From: Lophium mytilinum
Taxonomy: Eukaryota > Ascomycota > Dothideomycetes > Mytilinidiales > Mytilinidiaceae
DNA: 64,000 nt
Assembly: GCA_010093605.1 (NCBI GenBank)
Contig: MU004182.1
Span: 2,775,195-2,839,194, forward strand
Direction of reading: 5' to 3'
Shown in pieces: positions 44,133-58,000 of this stretch. Positions within the stretch are counted from its first letter, which is position 1; every line of letters starts with the position of its first letter. The position numbers and the translations under genes are program-made. The notes under the pieces are model-generated. The model was not told the origin of the DNA. It searched no databases and worked only from the letters and a program-made list of their open reading frames with translations.

Positions 44133-45673
44133 GATCAAGAAAAGAGCGTAGATAGAGATGCACAAAGCGAAAAGCGGAGCAACTAAGGAGGAGACGATAC
44201 ACGACGGTGCGGACGGGTGTATTGAGAGATGCGAGCAGGGCAGTCAGGATTCATGCGACATGATCCTTTGGTAATCTTTCCTTATCGAAAATCACATGTG
44301 CGGGTTGGCGAAAGCGGTAACGGAGAATGGAGCCAATGATATTACGGACTCCGGCGCAGGCTAATACAAGTAGGGTAGGAGTGCATATTCAAGGATCCAT
44401 AATGAGAGACTGCATGCGACTCGCCTCCACGAGACAATACCGCGAAACGAGTTGAGGGCCGAGGGATCATCTCACCACCGCGCGTTTCCGAGACGGGGTG
44501 GCGCTGCGTTTTGCTCACCTACAAAGCGAACGAGGTAGTAGCAGCCGGTATGTTACATTTGATCAGGACTTTTGGGGCCCTAAGATAAGTCATCTGTAGT
44601 TTTGGATAGAGCGCCGAACCGCGTGCGAACCGCCATTTGGGCGGCCCGCAGCATTGGAAGGTTTGTGCCGTCTATTAAAGGAAGGTCGGGGTCGAGATAT
44701 ACAACAAACACTATACGTTCGCTTAGTCTAGTTCCGTGGCGTAGTTCCCGCAGCGGTAGCGGGCCGTGCCCCCACGTCTTCCCGTGTGTGTGCCGTGGGA
44801 TCGTCGCTTAGGAAGAAGAAGTCTTCACGGTGACTCTCCTATCTTGAGACAGTTCGCTCGCAACTCCAAAGCAAAGGTCAAAAGTAAGGTACTTTGGCAT
44901 TGAGAAGCTCTGAAAACCTCGGTACAAGATCAAGATGCATTTTCCCGTGATGCTTGTTCTGTGACGGCGGTCCCCTCCGCCTCCTACTTTGAGCTTAGTC
45001 TAGTGGAGAACGGCTTGCCGCTTGCCCCATGTCCATCCACCAGCCCAACAGAGGCCCCTGCTTTACTATTCCTGTTCCTGGGCTAACGTAGGATCAGTAT
45101 GCTGGGCTTGTAATGCGGACAAGAGAATGCTAGAGCGGTCAGCATTTAGTCTCAGACTAGCCAGTGCTTGCGCAAGCCCCTAACCCTCATAGCCTGGACA
45201 CGGACACCTTTGGGCCTAAACACCGACAACCCGCTATCCACCATGGCGCAAGCCCGAGTGTGGGTAACAGCCTTGCGAGGGAGGTCCCTTCACACTGATC
45301 AGATGCACGAGCCAGGCGGACGGCGATGGAGTTGGAAGGCCTATTTCTGCAAAATCTAATTTGGTCTTGAATTGGGATAGGTGGGAAAGAGCCTGTGGTT
45401 TGAGACGACGAGCAAAGCCACGCTTTGATAGTCTCCGTAGTCAACCTTCGGTAAATCCCCTAAATGTCAAGCGCAGGATGAAATTGTGAAGTACCTCGTT
45501 ATAATAGTAGGCAAGCTGGCAAGGTCCGATTCAAATTCTGCACCCTTTTCATACAAACCTAAAACACACTCTTACTACCCAGGTCAATTTCCAGAACATC
45601 ACTCCCGACTTTGCGAATCCTGACCGGTGCATTCCCAGTGATAGTCCTGGATTCCAGTACCAGTACCACAGAC
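44133..45673. other. Intergenic, 1.54 kb, between membrane protein and terpene synthase
   Basis: Contains both promoters of these divergent genes. Small frames on both strands have no recognisable domain. Large enough for a small lost gene but no support for one. Confidence 0.45.
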
Positions 45674-47022
45674 ATGGCACCAGCGACTGTCGAGCATGGC
45701 CTCTCTGAAACAGAACCGGCATCGTGTCACCTCGAGCCGCTTTCGAACCCACTGCGGCACAGCAAGCACGACCAACAGGCACAGCGAAAAAGGGTCCTCG
45801 CTTCGCTGCGAGGCCAGACAGTCCGCATACCGAATATGGCATCACTGTTTCAATCCTGGCCTACAAAAGTGAATCCCGCAGTGGATCGTATGCGCGTCGA
45901 GATCAAGGAATGGCTCAACAGGTACGCCGCAAACCTGCATTGCTTCAAACCCCTATGTCAGATCCACTTCATCCCCCAATTCGTCGCTGCTCCGTCAGCC
46001 CTACTCCATCACCAGTATCCCCGCTGACCATATCCCTAGCACGATGCCCCCGGGAAAGGTTCTTACCGCACTACAGGCCTCAGACTTTGGCTTCTTCGGC
46101 GCCACATGGTGGCCCTGTGCTCCATTCCCCCAGCTGCGCATCGTGACCTATCTTGTCGTCTGGCTCTTCATCTGGGACGATGAGATTGACCTCTCTGACG
46201 GAACCATGTGGAATGCCTTCAGCGCCGCTCAGCTCTACCGAGATCAGACTCTCTCCTATGTACGCTATACACTGGGTATCGATGCTACCCGCCCGCTGGT
46301 TACAAATCACATCATTCTGATGTTCGCCCCCATCGGGGAAGCAGTCAGAGAGCGGTACTCGCTCGCACAACGAATGATGTTTTACAACGAAATTCGCTAC
46401 TTCATGGAGATGAGCGAGAGGGAACAGCGATTGCGGCTCGCGGGCCCGATTCCTAATCTCGAGGAGTTCTGGCGGTATAGGCTAGGGAGTAGCGCCGTTA
46501 CGGTTTGCCTTGCGCTGAACGAGTTCTCATGGGAAGCGATGGATCTCCCGCTGGAATTTTATGCGGATGATGACGTGAAAAGTATCTTTAGATACACGAA
46601 CACGATTATCTCGGCGACAAACGATCTCGTGTCGATTAAGAAGGAAGTGGTGAGTGGTTCGTACATTTACGATCCGAGATTCGGTCGTTAGACTCAGAAT
46701 GTGGAGCTAATGGTGTTACTAGAAACGTGACGCGATTGATTCTCTCATCCCAATCATATATTCCCACGTGGGAGATGTCCAAATTGCTGTAGCTGAAGTC
46801 ATTGCGTTTATAGCGGCTGAGATTGGGAACCTAGACGATGCGGCTGAGAACTTAGTCATGCGGTATGCGTCCGCCGACGACAAAACGCAGGCCCAAGTGA
46901 GAGATTTCGTGGACGGATGCAAGCACTATAGCACCGGGAACTTCATCTGGTCCCTGGAGACGGACCGATATGATGTTGATTATGCGACCGATGGGTCAGG
47001 GGATATTCTCATGACACTTTGA
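45674..47022 (+). CDS. Class I terpene synthase (sesquiterpene cyclase-like)
   Basis: Cyclises a prenyl diphosphate (probably farnesyl) after metal-assisted ionisation. Three exons: 45674-45921, 46040-46649, 46723-47022; 385 residues, frame-consistent. N-terminal block RIPNMASLFQSWPTKVNPAV is typical of fungal terpene cyclases. The aspartate-rich metal site is WDDEIDLSDG (about residue 128), the NSE-type second metal site is NDLVSIKKEV (about residue 276), and the C-terminal RY diphosphate sensor is TDRY (about residue 368). All three catalytic elements are intact, so the enzyme is probably active. There is no prenyltransferase domain. The product cannot be named. It is the core enzyme of the putative cluster and is flanked by GMC and P450 oxidases. 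Confidence 0.9.
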
Positions 47023-47302
47023 GAGCGATAATGGAAAGAGGAGCAGGTTGGTGAAAGGACTCGAGATATTCAAGATTGCGACCTGTAAGGTGGGCTTAGG
47101 TGATTGTACGCGTTCGGAGGAACCTTATAAATATTTTTTGAGTCTAGAAAATGTTATAATACTGCTGCACATTCTTTGTGGTCTCGGTTCTAAAGCTGCG
47201 TTCAAACTACGGTGTAGCGCTGTTGTCTATGCTGTTGTCTTTCTATGCCTTAAGAAAATAGGATTAAATATTATCACAACCTTCTCATCTAAACGTGAAG
47301 AA

Positions 47303-49215
47303 CTACTTCCTCTTAATGATTGCATCCGCGATTTTCTCGGCCAGCATGTACACAGTACTCTGTGGATGCCCTGGCACCATAAACGGAAATGCACTCGCGT
47401 CTACAACCCGAAGCCCATCTACCCCGAACACCTTTGCCTTGGAATCCACAACAGCGTTCTTATCCCCTTTCTTTCCCATCGAACAAGTCGCACCCGCATG
47501 CCAGATCTGGGTCGCGGCATTCTTCACGAACGCGAGTATCTGTGCATCCGTCTTGACTGCGTCCCCAGGCGCAACCTCGGGCCCAACTTTGATGCTTGAT
47601 ATGCCGTTGAAGGCTTGTCGTGCCCGCTTCAATCCAGCCACAGCAACCTCGCCGTCTGCGGGGTTTGTAAACCACCCTAGATCAATGACTGGAGGTATCG
47701 CCGAGTCGGCGCTTTGGATGGTGACGCTTCCACGAGACAATGGCGCCGTGAGACAGGCACTCAAGACACCCAACGTGCTTCCATTCGGGCCTGCAGCCGC
47801 ACCAGCAACATACTCGACTTCCGGCCAATCAGCTGGAAACCAGTCAAGAGCGACTTTGGTGGCGCTGGAGAAAGTCTTGCGGAGCGTGCTGGGAATTTTC
47901 TCGAAGGAGATGTAGGCTGAGATTGAGCTCAGCGGACCCCACTGCTGCTCATAGTACTGCTTGTTGGCCTTTTCTGGGTCGAGGGCTATCTCTTGACCTC
48001 CGGAGGGCGTGCTGACGACGTTGATGATTTGGAAGTAGAGCTGGTCCCATAAATTCTGACCGACGCCGGCAAGGTTCGAGATGACGGGGATATTGTACTT
48101 GCTCAGTGTTGCTGCAGGACCGATTCCAGATACCAATAGGAGATGCGGAGAACCGAAGACACCGGCTGAGAGTATGACCTCCCTCTTAGCAGTGAGAATG
48201 TACGACTTTTCATTGGCAGTGACCTGGACACCCTTTGCACGTTTGGAGCTGAAGAGGATCCTCGTCGCGCGTGTGTGGTGGTAGACCTGCAAGCCGGCTG
48301 GCACCCCAATCTGCTCCATGTAGCTGGTTCGCGACGATGATCGAGTCGCGTCGCACGGGTCGACCGACGTGGTGACGTACGCGCTGGTGCCAGTCAGGAG
48401 TCCACTGTTCAGGCCAAGTACACTCTGGGGCAGGCCGAGAGATCGGATGCCCTTAGCGAGCCAAGTGATGGTTGGATCAACCCATTGCGCCCACGAAACC
48501 TGGACTGGGCCTTTGAGAGAATCACTGAAGGCTGTGGGGTCGTAGATGAAAGTAGCGTTTGGTGTATTGCGTTTGGGGAAGTTAGGAGGATAAGAGAATG
48601 CCGATCTTTTGAAGAAAGGGAGGATGTTCCAGTACGTGTAGGAAGGATCGCCCACTACATCTGCCCATTTTTGATACGCTCCATACGTTGCGCGATGGAA
48701 GGCCAAAGTATTGATCGCAGATGAACCTCCGAGAGTCTTGCCTTGCGCGTAGTGGATTTGGCGACCTCCAGCCGCTTTTTGAGGGACCGAGACATAGTCC
48801 CAATCCATCAATGAGTTTCGAGGGTAAGAGGGAGTCGTGTCGAGGAACGGCATCGCCGTCGCGTAACCCGGCACTGTGCTGAGATTGCCATTGTCCTGCT
48901 CGTAGAAGCCACCAGCCTCAATCACGGCCACGGAGGCAACTTGAGCTAGACGAGAGGCTATGGCTAGGCCAGCAGTACCGCCTCCAATGACTACAGTCAT
49001 GGTATTAGTCAAGCAGGCTCAATCGACAAAAGGGACGACTGGAAAACAGGATGGCTCATACCAACATAGTCGTAAGTACCGGCTTGTCCAAAGGCTGGCT
49101 GCGCGAGAGCCTCGCCGATGACGAGCTGCAAGAACAGCAGTGCCGCAGCCACTTGTCCCCCCGAACGCTGTGCAGCCGTCACGATGCCCGCATATATTGG
49201 CCCCGAAAAACGCAT
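47303..49215 (-). CDS. Secreted GMC oxidase (patulin synthase/glucose oxidase-like)
   Basis: Two exons: 49215-49062 and 48990-47303; 613 residues. Signal-peptide-like N-terminus MRFSGPIYAGIVTAAQRSGG then AAALLFLQLVIGEALAQ. After splicing, the FAD fold reads YDYVVIGGGTAGLAIASRL. GMC signature: GKTLGGSSAINTLAFHRATYG; catalytic His in QIWHAGATCSMG; C-terminal VPGHPQSTVYMLAEKIADAI with the second active-site His. Using a downstream ATG would remove the first beta-strand of the FAD fold, so the first exon is required. Members of this group oxidise alcohols of secondary metabolites in the secretory pathway or outside the cell. It is convergent with the terpene synthase and is the last gene before the AT-rich block. 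Confidence 0.88.
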
Positions 49216-49640
49216 TGCTTTCTCGATCGCCCGACGACGAATTGGCGGAAAATCGGGTAAAGAGGTAAGAAAAGCGCCAGCCAGGTGCTAAGAAATGAGG
49301 GCCGAGGACACAGCTCGAGCGATGGTACTCGGTACCTGCATACCAGCAATCAAACCCATCACGTGAAGAAGGAAGCGCAAGGTTGCGTAGGAGTGCAGGA
49401 GTGGCGTCCCTGCGATGCCGGACGAGATGAAGATAGTCTAGCGTGCTTGGTTTGCTGTTGGAATGGTGAAGGGACGGCACGGGGCGAGCTCTCCTTGCAA
49501 CCCGACACCCCGATGTTCTAGGGCTCTGCGGGTGAACCAAGTCCGTGGATCTGCGTGGGCATATCCCCTGTTAAACTCGGCACGGCATAGCAGCTACCTC
49601 CTCGGTCTTCCCGACGTCGAAAATCCTAACTAGGCATTAT
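49216..49640. promoter_or_regulatory. Upstream region of the GMC oxidase gene, up to the AT-rich border
   Basis: About 425 bases of normal GC content preceding the sudden change in composition at about 49,640. The cluster's terminal gene therefore has only a short promoter before heterochromatin-like DNA. A CCTCGG is present at 49600 but the context differs from the lipid-gene sites. Confidence 0.4.
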
Positions 49641-52084
49641 TCTCCTGTAAATTTATGCCCCGTCTTCTAGCTATACTATAGTAAGGTAGATAAGTAGTAA
49701 TATAGTAGTAGAAGATAGAATAGTTATAAAAGTAAAAATTATATTTACTAAAAGAAAGAAAAAGTAGAAAAGAATAGCCTTAATTATAGAGTACTACTAA
49801 ATATATACTCTATATTTACTTAGTATATACTTTTTTTCTACTCTATATATACTCTTTTTATATCTAATCTTCTAATTAGTTTAAAGAGCTTAAAGAAAGC
49901 TCTAGTACTTAATTCTTATATATATCTATATAAAATAAGAAGGCTATATAGCCTTACTATTTTATTATATATTTTTACTATTTTTATAAAGCTATATATA
50001 TAGGCTAGCTATATATAAGGCCTTATATAAGGCTATATATAAGGCTATAGTTATAATAAGGCTATATAGTATATCTATTTTACTATATATACTTTCTATT
50101 TTCTATATATATAGGCTATTATATTACTATATATATATCTATATATCTAAAAGTATACTAAAATAGTTAAATTCTTATCTTATTATAGCCTCTCTATATT
50201 AAACCTAGCCCCCCTATATTACTACTACGCCTTCTTAGCTATTTTAATCTATTAACCCCTCTATATACTAATTATATAATACTATCTAATATTAAAGCTC
50301 TTTAATAGAAAGTAGTATAGATACTATCTAAGGCTAAAAAGTTAACTAAGGCTAAGAAGCTAGCTAAGGCTTAGAATAAGCGCTATTATAATACTGCGTA
50401 GCCCCTTTCTCTAGTACTATCTTCTTTTTAAATACTTTATTCTTTATACTAGGTAGCTAGCTATACTTTTTAAATATAGTAGTAGATATAGTAGTAGATA
50501 TAGGTATAAATATAGTAGTAGAAAGAGGCCTAGATATTACTATATAGTTAAACTTAGGTAGATTAGTAAGTAAATTATTAAATTCTATAATAGCTAGTAT
50601 AGTAGCTAACTAAGAAGTACTCTAAGTAATAGAAGCTAGATAGGGGGCTATAAAAATAGGCGGTTCTAGTAGTAGAACTATTAGCGTATATTCTATAGAT
50701 ATATTTATAGGTCTAGCTACTATATCTATATTTATAGTAATTTTAAATCTTAATAGCTTTTACTATATATTATTATATATATAATAGCCTCTCCTTATAA
50801 TAGTAGGCTAGCCGCGCTAGTACTTAATAATAGTAGAATTCTCTATATCCTTAAAAGGCCTAAAAGAAATAGCTAGCTAATATTCTTCTAGCTAAATAAA
50901 CTACTAATAGTAATCTATTTCTTCTAGTTATATATAGAGCACTAGATCTAGCTAATTTATAAGCGCTTAGTATAGAGAATTATATAGTTTATATATATAT
51001 AGAATACTATAGATAGACTTAAATATTTAAGTATAATTAAGTAGGTTATATTTATTTAATTTAGCCTTTTAGAGCTACTTCTTAAGAAGAATAAGCGCCT
51101 ATAATATTACCTTTTAATATAGGTTATAGAATTTAGGTTCTTTAATATTATATAGAGTATAGGTATAATATCTAGCTATTTTATCTCTAAACTTAGACCT
51201 AGAGTTAAGAATAAGATTCTATATATTAAGAAGAATATTAAATAGATAGCTAGTTAATATTTAAAGAAAGCTCTTAAGTAGGCTATATAAGCCCTTATTT
51301 TATAATATAACTCTATAAGAAATTAAATTAGTATAATATATCTCTACTACTTTTTTATTTCTTAGTTATTCTTTAAGCTATACTCTTATTCTCTTTAGTA
51401 CTACTTATTTAGTATATAAGTAGACCCTATATAAAGTTTAGGCATTTAATTTAAATATTTTAGTATTAAGAAAAATTACTTATATAGTACTAAAGTACTA
51501 TACCTTATAAATATAGTAGGTAGCCTAATTCTATCTATATAGCTACTACTTATTCTCTATATATATTACTAGATTAGGGCGCTTTTTATAGTTATTAAGT
51601 AGCTTTTTCTAAGCCTTATTAAATTAAGCTATAACTTCTAGCTTTATTATAGTAGTCTAATAGGTAAGAAACTACTCTTTTTTCTTCTATTTCTTCTTCT
51701 AAATAGCTTTCTTCTCTTTATTTAATATAGGTATAGGTAGCGCGCTATCTATAGTATATATAGGTTCCTCCTTATATATTTTAGCTAGTTTAGTAATAAT
51801 ATTTTTTTTAATATACTATATATAGAAAAGGCGTGTAACTATAAGCTATTATTAATATAGTATATTTTTTAGAGCTTATTTTTTATCTATTAAGAAAATA
51901 TATAGAATAAGAGAATAGTGCTTAAAGAGCTTAAAGAGCTATAGTACTACATAGTTATAGTTTATCTTCTTCTCTTTTAGTAGAAAATAATAGGTAATTT
52001 TAAAGTTATTACTAGTATATATAACGCTAGTAATATATAAAAAGAGTATACTAAATTATTAGGGCTTAAGGTTAGAACGTTAGA

Positions 52085-55000
52085 ATTGTTAGATTAAATA
52101 GTATTAATATTAACAAAAGATAAATATAAGAGAGGAAGAGGTTTCTAGGATAAATATTATAATAACCTAAAGGGCGGAGTAATATTTACCCGTTCTATAG
52201 AGCCTCTATTACGTAACCTCTAGTTACGTGTTATGCGTAATTATATGGCTATAATACGTCTCCCCCCTCTAAAGAAGCCCCCTAATTAAAGCTTTTATAA
52301 GAGAGAGTCCTTTCTATACTAGAGTATCTATACCCGCTTAAATATCTATTAAATAAAGTGCCGATTTATGCTTTAGCCGTAAGTAAATAAAGAAAATAAA
52401 TTAATTTATAGAGGATTACTTATCCTTTCTATTTTAGTGCAGCCTACTATAGCCTTACTATTTTAGTGCAGTAGTATTACTATGCGTAGTATTACTATGC
52501 GCAGTATTACTATACATAGTATTACTATGCGCAGTCTTATAAAGAGTAGCCTTATTTATTTAAACTAGGGCCGGCTATAATAGAGCTATAAGAAGCTATA
52601 TAGCCTTTATAGCTACTATTCTACTACTAGGTACTTATAATAATCTATACTATTATATTATATAATTATTGCGCACGTCCGCAGTTAGGCCTCCTTAATA
52701 AATTAATTTAACCGCCGGTCTAGTAATTAAATTATATAGCTTTTGCAGTATTAGTTATATAGAGGTTTATAGCGGCAAGAATAGTAGCTAAGGTCGGCTT
52801 CTAGTCTAATAGTGGTCTAAATAAGGAATAAGGGCCTAGTTTCTTTAGGTATTAGTAGTGGAAGTCTACTATAAGGTATAGATAACTATTAGCGCAATTA
52901 TAGTTATTCTATTAGGGTTTATTATTCTATCTAATAAACTTAATCTTATATTATAGCATGCCTCTCTTACTAGTACTTAGATTAAGGCGTCTTCTATCTA
53001 GGCGGGAATTAATAACTTTCTTAGCGTCGCCTTTCTAGTATATAGGCGTAGTTTAAATAGATAGAGGCTTAGGATTATATTATCCTTTTATAGGAATAGC
53101 GTTAGCTAGGTAAAGAAGCTAAGAATAGAATACTAGGTATAAATTCTCTATACCTTTAGGTAAGTTAAGCTTATAGGTACTACTATTTTTATAGCTCTTA
53201 AGGATTCTAAAGGGGCCTAGCTTTTTAAAGTTAAGTTTCTTATTTAGGCGGTTTATTTTAATAAACCGTCTATTAAGTATAACTTAATTACCTAGATAAT
53301 ATATATAAGCTAGGCGTTGTCCTGCATTAGTATATTTCTTTTACTTAGCCTAGGCCCATTTAATTTCTATATAGAGGAACGCGCGTAACTTATCTATTTT
53401 ATTAATAAATTTATCCGCAAGTTTTATAAGATAAACTATTAGTGCGTTTACGTTTATATTTATATTTACGTCCTTAGATAATCGCGCGGCTAGCGCGGTG
53501 CCTATACTAGAAATATAGCCCTTAGTAGCTATAAAGGGCGCCACTCTAGTAGAGGCGTTCTTAGATAAGTTAGCCTTAAATTTAGCAACCGCGAGGAAGT
53601 TAACCTAGTTATTTTGCTAGTAGTTAATATACGCTTAAAGGTACTACTTTAGGCCTATATTAGTAATTTCCATTTAACTATCTATTTCTAGATAAAAGAT
53701 AGTAGAAAGTTTTAGTTTTATTCTAATATATTTATATAGGTAAGACTAGAAAGTTAAGATAAATTATAATTCTTAGTTAGAAATAATAGACTATAGGTAT
53801 TCTTTAGTGCACTATATCTATTTAAGGAAGGCTTAGGCTACTTTCTTAGCGTCTATTATTACTATTAGAATAAACTTACGCATCTTAGAAAGCCTATTAA
53901 CAACTACTATAATATATTAATAGTCTTGTCTAAATTATATATAGATTAGTAGGAGTCTAATAAAATTAACTATAAGATTAGTCTAATACCGTTTAGAAAT
54001 TAAAAGCAGCTTAAGAAAGCCTTATTTTACTTTACGCGCGTGCTTAATCTAATTACATAGCTAATAGGCTTTAATGTAATAATTAATATTAGATATTATT
54101 TATAGCTAAAAGTAGTATATTAAAATATAGTTATAAGTAGATATAGTTCTACTGTAGCCGACTAGCGGAGGTTTATATAGATTTTTAATAATAGCTAATT
54201 AGAGTTCCTCTTTAGTAGGAATATATAATTAGTTCTTTTAAATAAAAATAAGGCTGTTATAGATTATATAGTTATAGAGTTTAAGCTTAACGCCGTAATT
54301 TTTAACTATATTAGTAGGCAGGCGGCGTAGCTTAGCTCTAATAGCGTCTTTAATAGTGTTAGTAATAGTATTATTAATAAGGGCCTCTTATATGTAATCT
54401 ATAATATCTTACTCTATAGCACTATTAGTAGGGCTATTCTTTAACTCCCCCTATCTATTTAGTAACTTCTATAGTTTATTATTAAGGTTACTCTAAGACT
54501 CCCCTTAATTAAGTTCTACTTTACTAAGGTTATATATTATTGCTGCAAGGGAGACTATATTATAAGTTACGCCGTTAGTTATAATATAAGCTAGTTTAAT
54601 AGCGTAATGTATTTCTAGTTTAAGATTATAGTCTTTTAAGATAGTCTATTACTAAACCTTATAGCGCTTATTATTTTTATCTAGTATATTACCTAGGCGC
54701 CTAGTTAGTAAATTAGCCTTACTATTATCCTTACCTAGCCTATATATAATCCGGAAGTTAAATTTAAAGAGAAATTTAGCCTATCTAGCTTATTATTAGT
54801 TAAGCTGCTTAGTCTCTATAAAGTATTATAGGGTCTAGTAATCTAAAAGAACTTTAATAGAATTACTATACCTATAGCTAGTAAGTTCTATACGCTATTT
54901 CTTAAAGGCGCATATAATTGCTAGAAGTTCTTTATTATAGATTTAATAGTTAAGCTAGGCTGCGCTTATCTAATAAGATATAAAGGTAACTAGATAGAGG

Positions 55001-58000
55001 ACGCCGTCTTATATTTAGGATAGTATAGTAGCTATAATAGTATTAGATATATTATATTCTACCCACGTCTCTAGGTCTAGATTAAAGTAGGCTATCTAAG
55101 GAGCGTTAATAAACGCTTATTTTATTTATTTAAAGGAGAAGTCCTTTAAGCTACCTTCTTACTATAGAAAGGTAAACTACTTATAGACCTCTACCCTAGT
55201 AAGTCTTATAAGGGGTCCTGCGATATTAGAGTAGGCAATAATAAATTACTAGTAGAAGTTATAGAAGCCTAGAAAAGCTTATATATTACAGAGGTTCCGT
55301 AGTTATAGCTAGTTAATAACTATATTAACCTTAGCTAGATCTATTTTAAGGCTATTAACGCTAATAATAATGCCTAGATACTTAACCTCTTATTTATAGA
55401 ATTTATATTTAGTAATATTAAGGAATAGGCCTACCTTATAGAGTTACTAGAGGACCTTCTTAATGTGGCCTACGTGCTCCTCTAATGTCTCGCTAAAAAT
55501 AAGAATATTATTAAGATAAGCTGTATAGAAATTATCTAAGTATTCTAAGAGGATATTATTAATAAAGGCTTAAAACGTTGCTAGGGCATTATATAAGCTA
55601 AAGGGTAGGATAGTAAACTTAAATAGGCTGTATCTTATAAGAAACGCTGTGTACTTTTTATTGCCTTCTTATATTCTAATAGTGTTAAAAGTAGTAATAA
55701 TATTAAACTTTATATAGTATTAAGCATACTTTAGAAGTGTAAGAGTATTCTTTATAGCGGGAGGTATATTACGGGCTTTAATAGTAACTATATTAAGTCT
55801 ATAGTAGTTAATATAGATGTGGAGGCCTCCCCTAGGTTTATAAATAATAATAACTAGAGCAGTATACTAACTATTACTTTTTTTAATATAGCCTTTACTA
55901 TATATTTTATTAATAAATATTTTAATAACTAGTATCTTATCCTATAAGAGTCTATAAACTTTACGCGCTAGTACCTTTATCCCGGGTTTAATATTAATAT
56001 AGTAGTTAATATTAGTATTATCTTTTACTTTATAACGCAGTAGTAGCTTATTAGCTTCTTTTAGGTTCTATATATTAAGGAAGCCGTAATATTCTATAGG
56101 TACTAATGCTTTAAGTTTATTGCGGGTTATTAGTTTACGCTCTATCTTCTTAAAGAACTTCCGTTAGTTATCTTTTAATATAGTGTAGAGACTAATAGCT
56201 GCTAGGTTATTAGTAAAATTAGCTAAACCTAAGATAATATTACTAGATTTATACAGGCGTCTATTAGCGCGCGCTTAAGCTTTAGCTTTCTTATTAGTAA
56301 GTATAAGCTTAAAGTGTTTAGGCTATATATAGATAGTATCTTTCTCTAGTAACTACTAGAAGTTATATAAATACTCTTTACTAGATACTATATTAATATT
56401 AAGTACTTTAAAAGCAGTAAGCTAAGCATTAAGTTTCTACTTAAATAGGCGCTTGCTAGTGCGGGTAACAGGGTCTTTAAACTAGATATAGACTAGTTTA
56501 TAATTAACTAGATATTAAGAATAGTAGTAGTTTAAATCTAGCTGCATTATTTAGGTGCTAAACTTTATATAGGCGTCGTGTATTATAAGCTAGCCTATGC
56601 CTAAAATAATATTATAGCCCTTAAGGTTGTAGATTAGAGCCTAGAACTTATTATAGTGGCCTTTAATCTATATAGTAACTTTAGCTGCTTTATTAATAAC
56701 TAACGTAGAACTATTTAGTAGTTTAATATTATATAGAGTAGCTTTATAGATATTAAGCTTATACTATTTTATAAAGCTTATAGAAATAAATATAAAGCCG
56801 CTATATCTAGAATCTATAAAAATAGTTAATTTAACTATTCTAGTTAAAGTAATAATCTTATAGTTAAAGTCTATTTATTTACTAGAGAGAGAAGTAAGAC
56901 TAATAGCGCATGTAGATAGCTTAATATTAGGTGGTTTTAGAGGAGGTAGCTTAAGTTCTTAAATGCGTATAAGAACTTAAGCTAGCGTATCTTCTAACTA
57001 TCTCTAACAACAACTTTTATTAGAGATTACGCGTTTTCTAACTTATTAAAATAGATAGCTTTATTATTATCTTAGTCTTAGTTATACTTATATTTATACT
57101 TATACTAGCACTCCTAATTACTACTATAGTTAAATGCATTAAGTTTAATACTATTAATGCTAGCGGTAGTAAGGCGCTTATTACGCTAAGCCTCTAATAT
57201 AGTCTTTCTAGCTATAGCGCATTTAGAGTTGCTAGCATAGTAGTTCTTCTTAAAGTAGCTAAAGTAATATTCTTTCTTACTAAGATGTAAGCAAATATAT
57301 AGTAGGACGCTTAGTAATAAGACTATAGTAGTCTTTTTAACTATAATACAGTTATTAGTCTTAGTAATAGACTACTCTTATTAGACGCAGTTTAAATTAT
57401 AATAGCTGTTCTACGCATATACATTATTAAGGCGGCGTGCTAAAATCTATGCAGTAAGAAGTTTTTTATTAGCTTATTTTTCGCGTTAAATATAATAATA
57501 GTCCTTATATAGAATATTATCTTTTATCTAGTACTAGGTTAATAATCTAAAGTTAATATATTTAGCGAAATCTATGCGTAGTGTTTTCTTAAGGTAATAG
57601 TATTAAGTTGCAAGGCTGTTATTAATTTTACTGTACTTAAGCCCGTTAAGAACTATATTAAGGCGTTATAGAAAGTTAGATATCTTTTTATTATATTACT
57701 ATTTTATGCCCTTACTATTAAGCTAGTTAAGAAGGTAATTATAATAAACTACGTTACTCTTTTAGAATATAGCGTCTAGGTCTTAGATAAGTTCCTTAAG
57801 TAATTAGTACGGGTTAGTAGATATAAGAAAACTATAGTCTTCTATAACCTTATATGCACGCCCCTTATAGTAGCTAACAGCAAGCTAAATTTAGGTTATA
57901 GTTATAGGGTAAGTCTATTAGTCTACTTAGACTAAGTAGATTAGGTAGTTCTTCTATACTATATATACTATAGCCCCTAATTTAAAATTCTATAGGTATA

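Noticed and set aside
53350-53544. 64-codon minus-strand frame inside the AT-rich block
   Set aside because: Lies in the integrase part of the retroelement fossil; not an independent gene.
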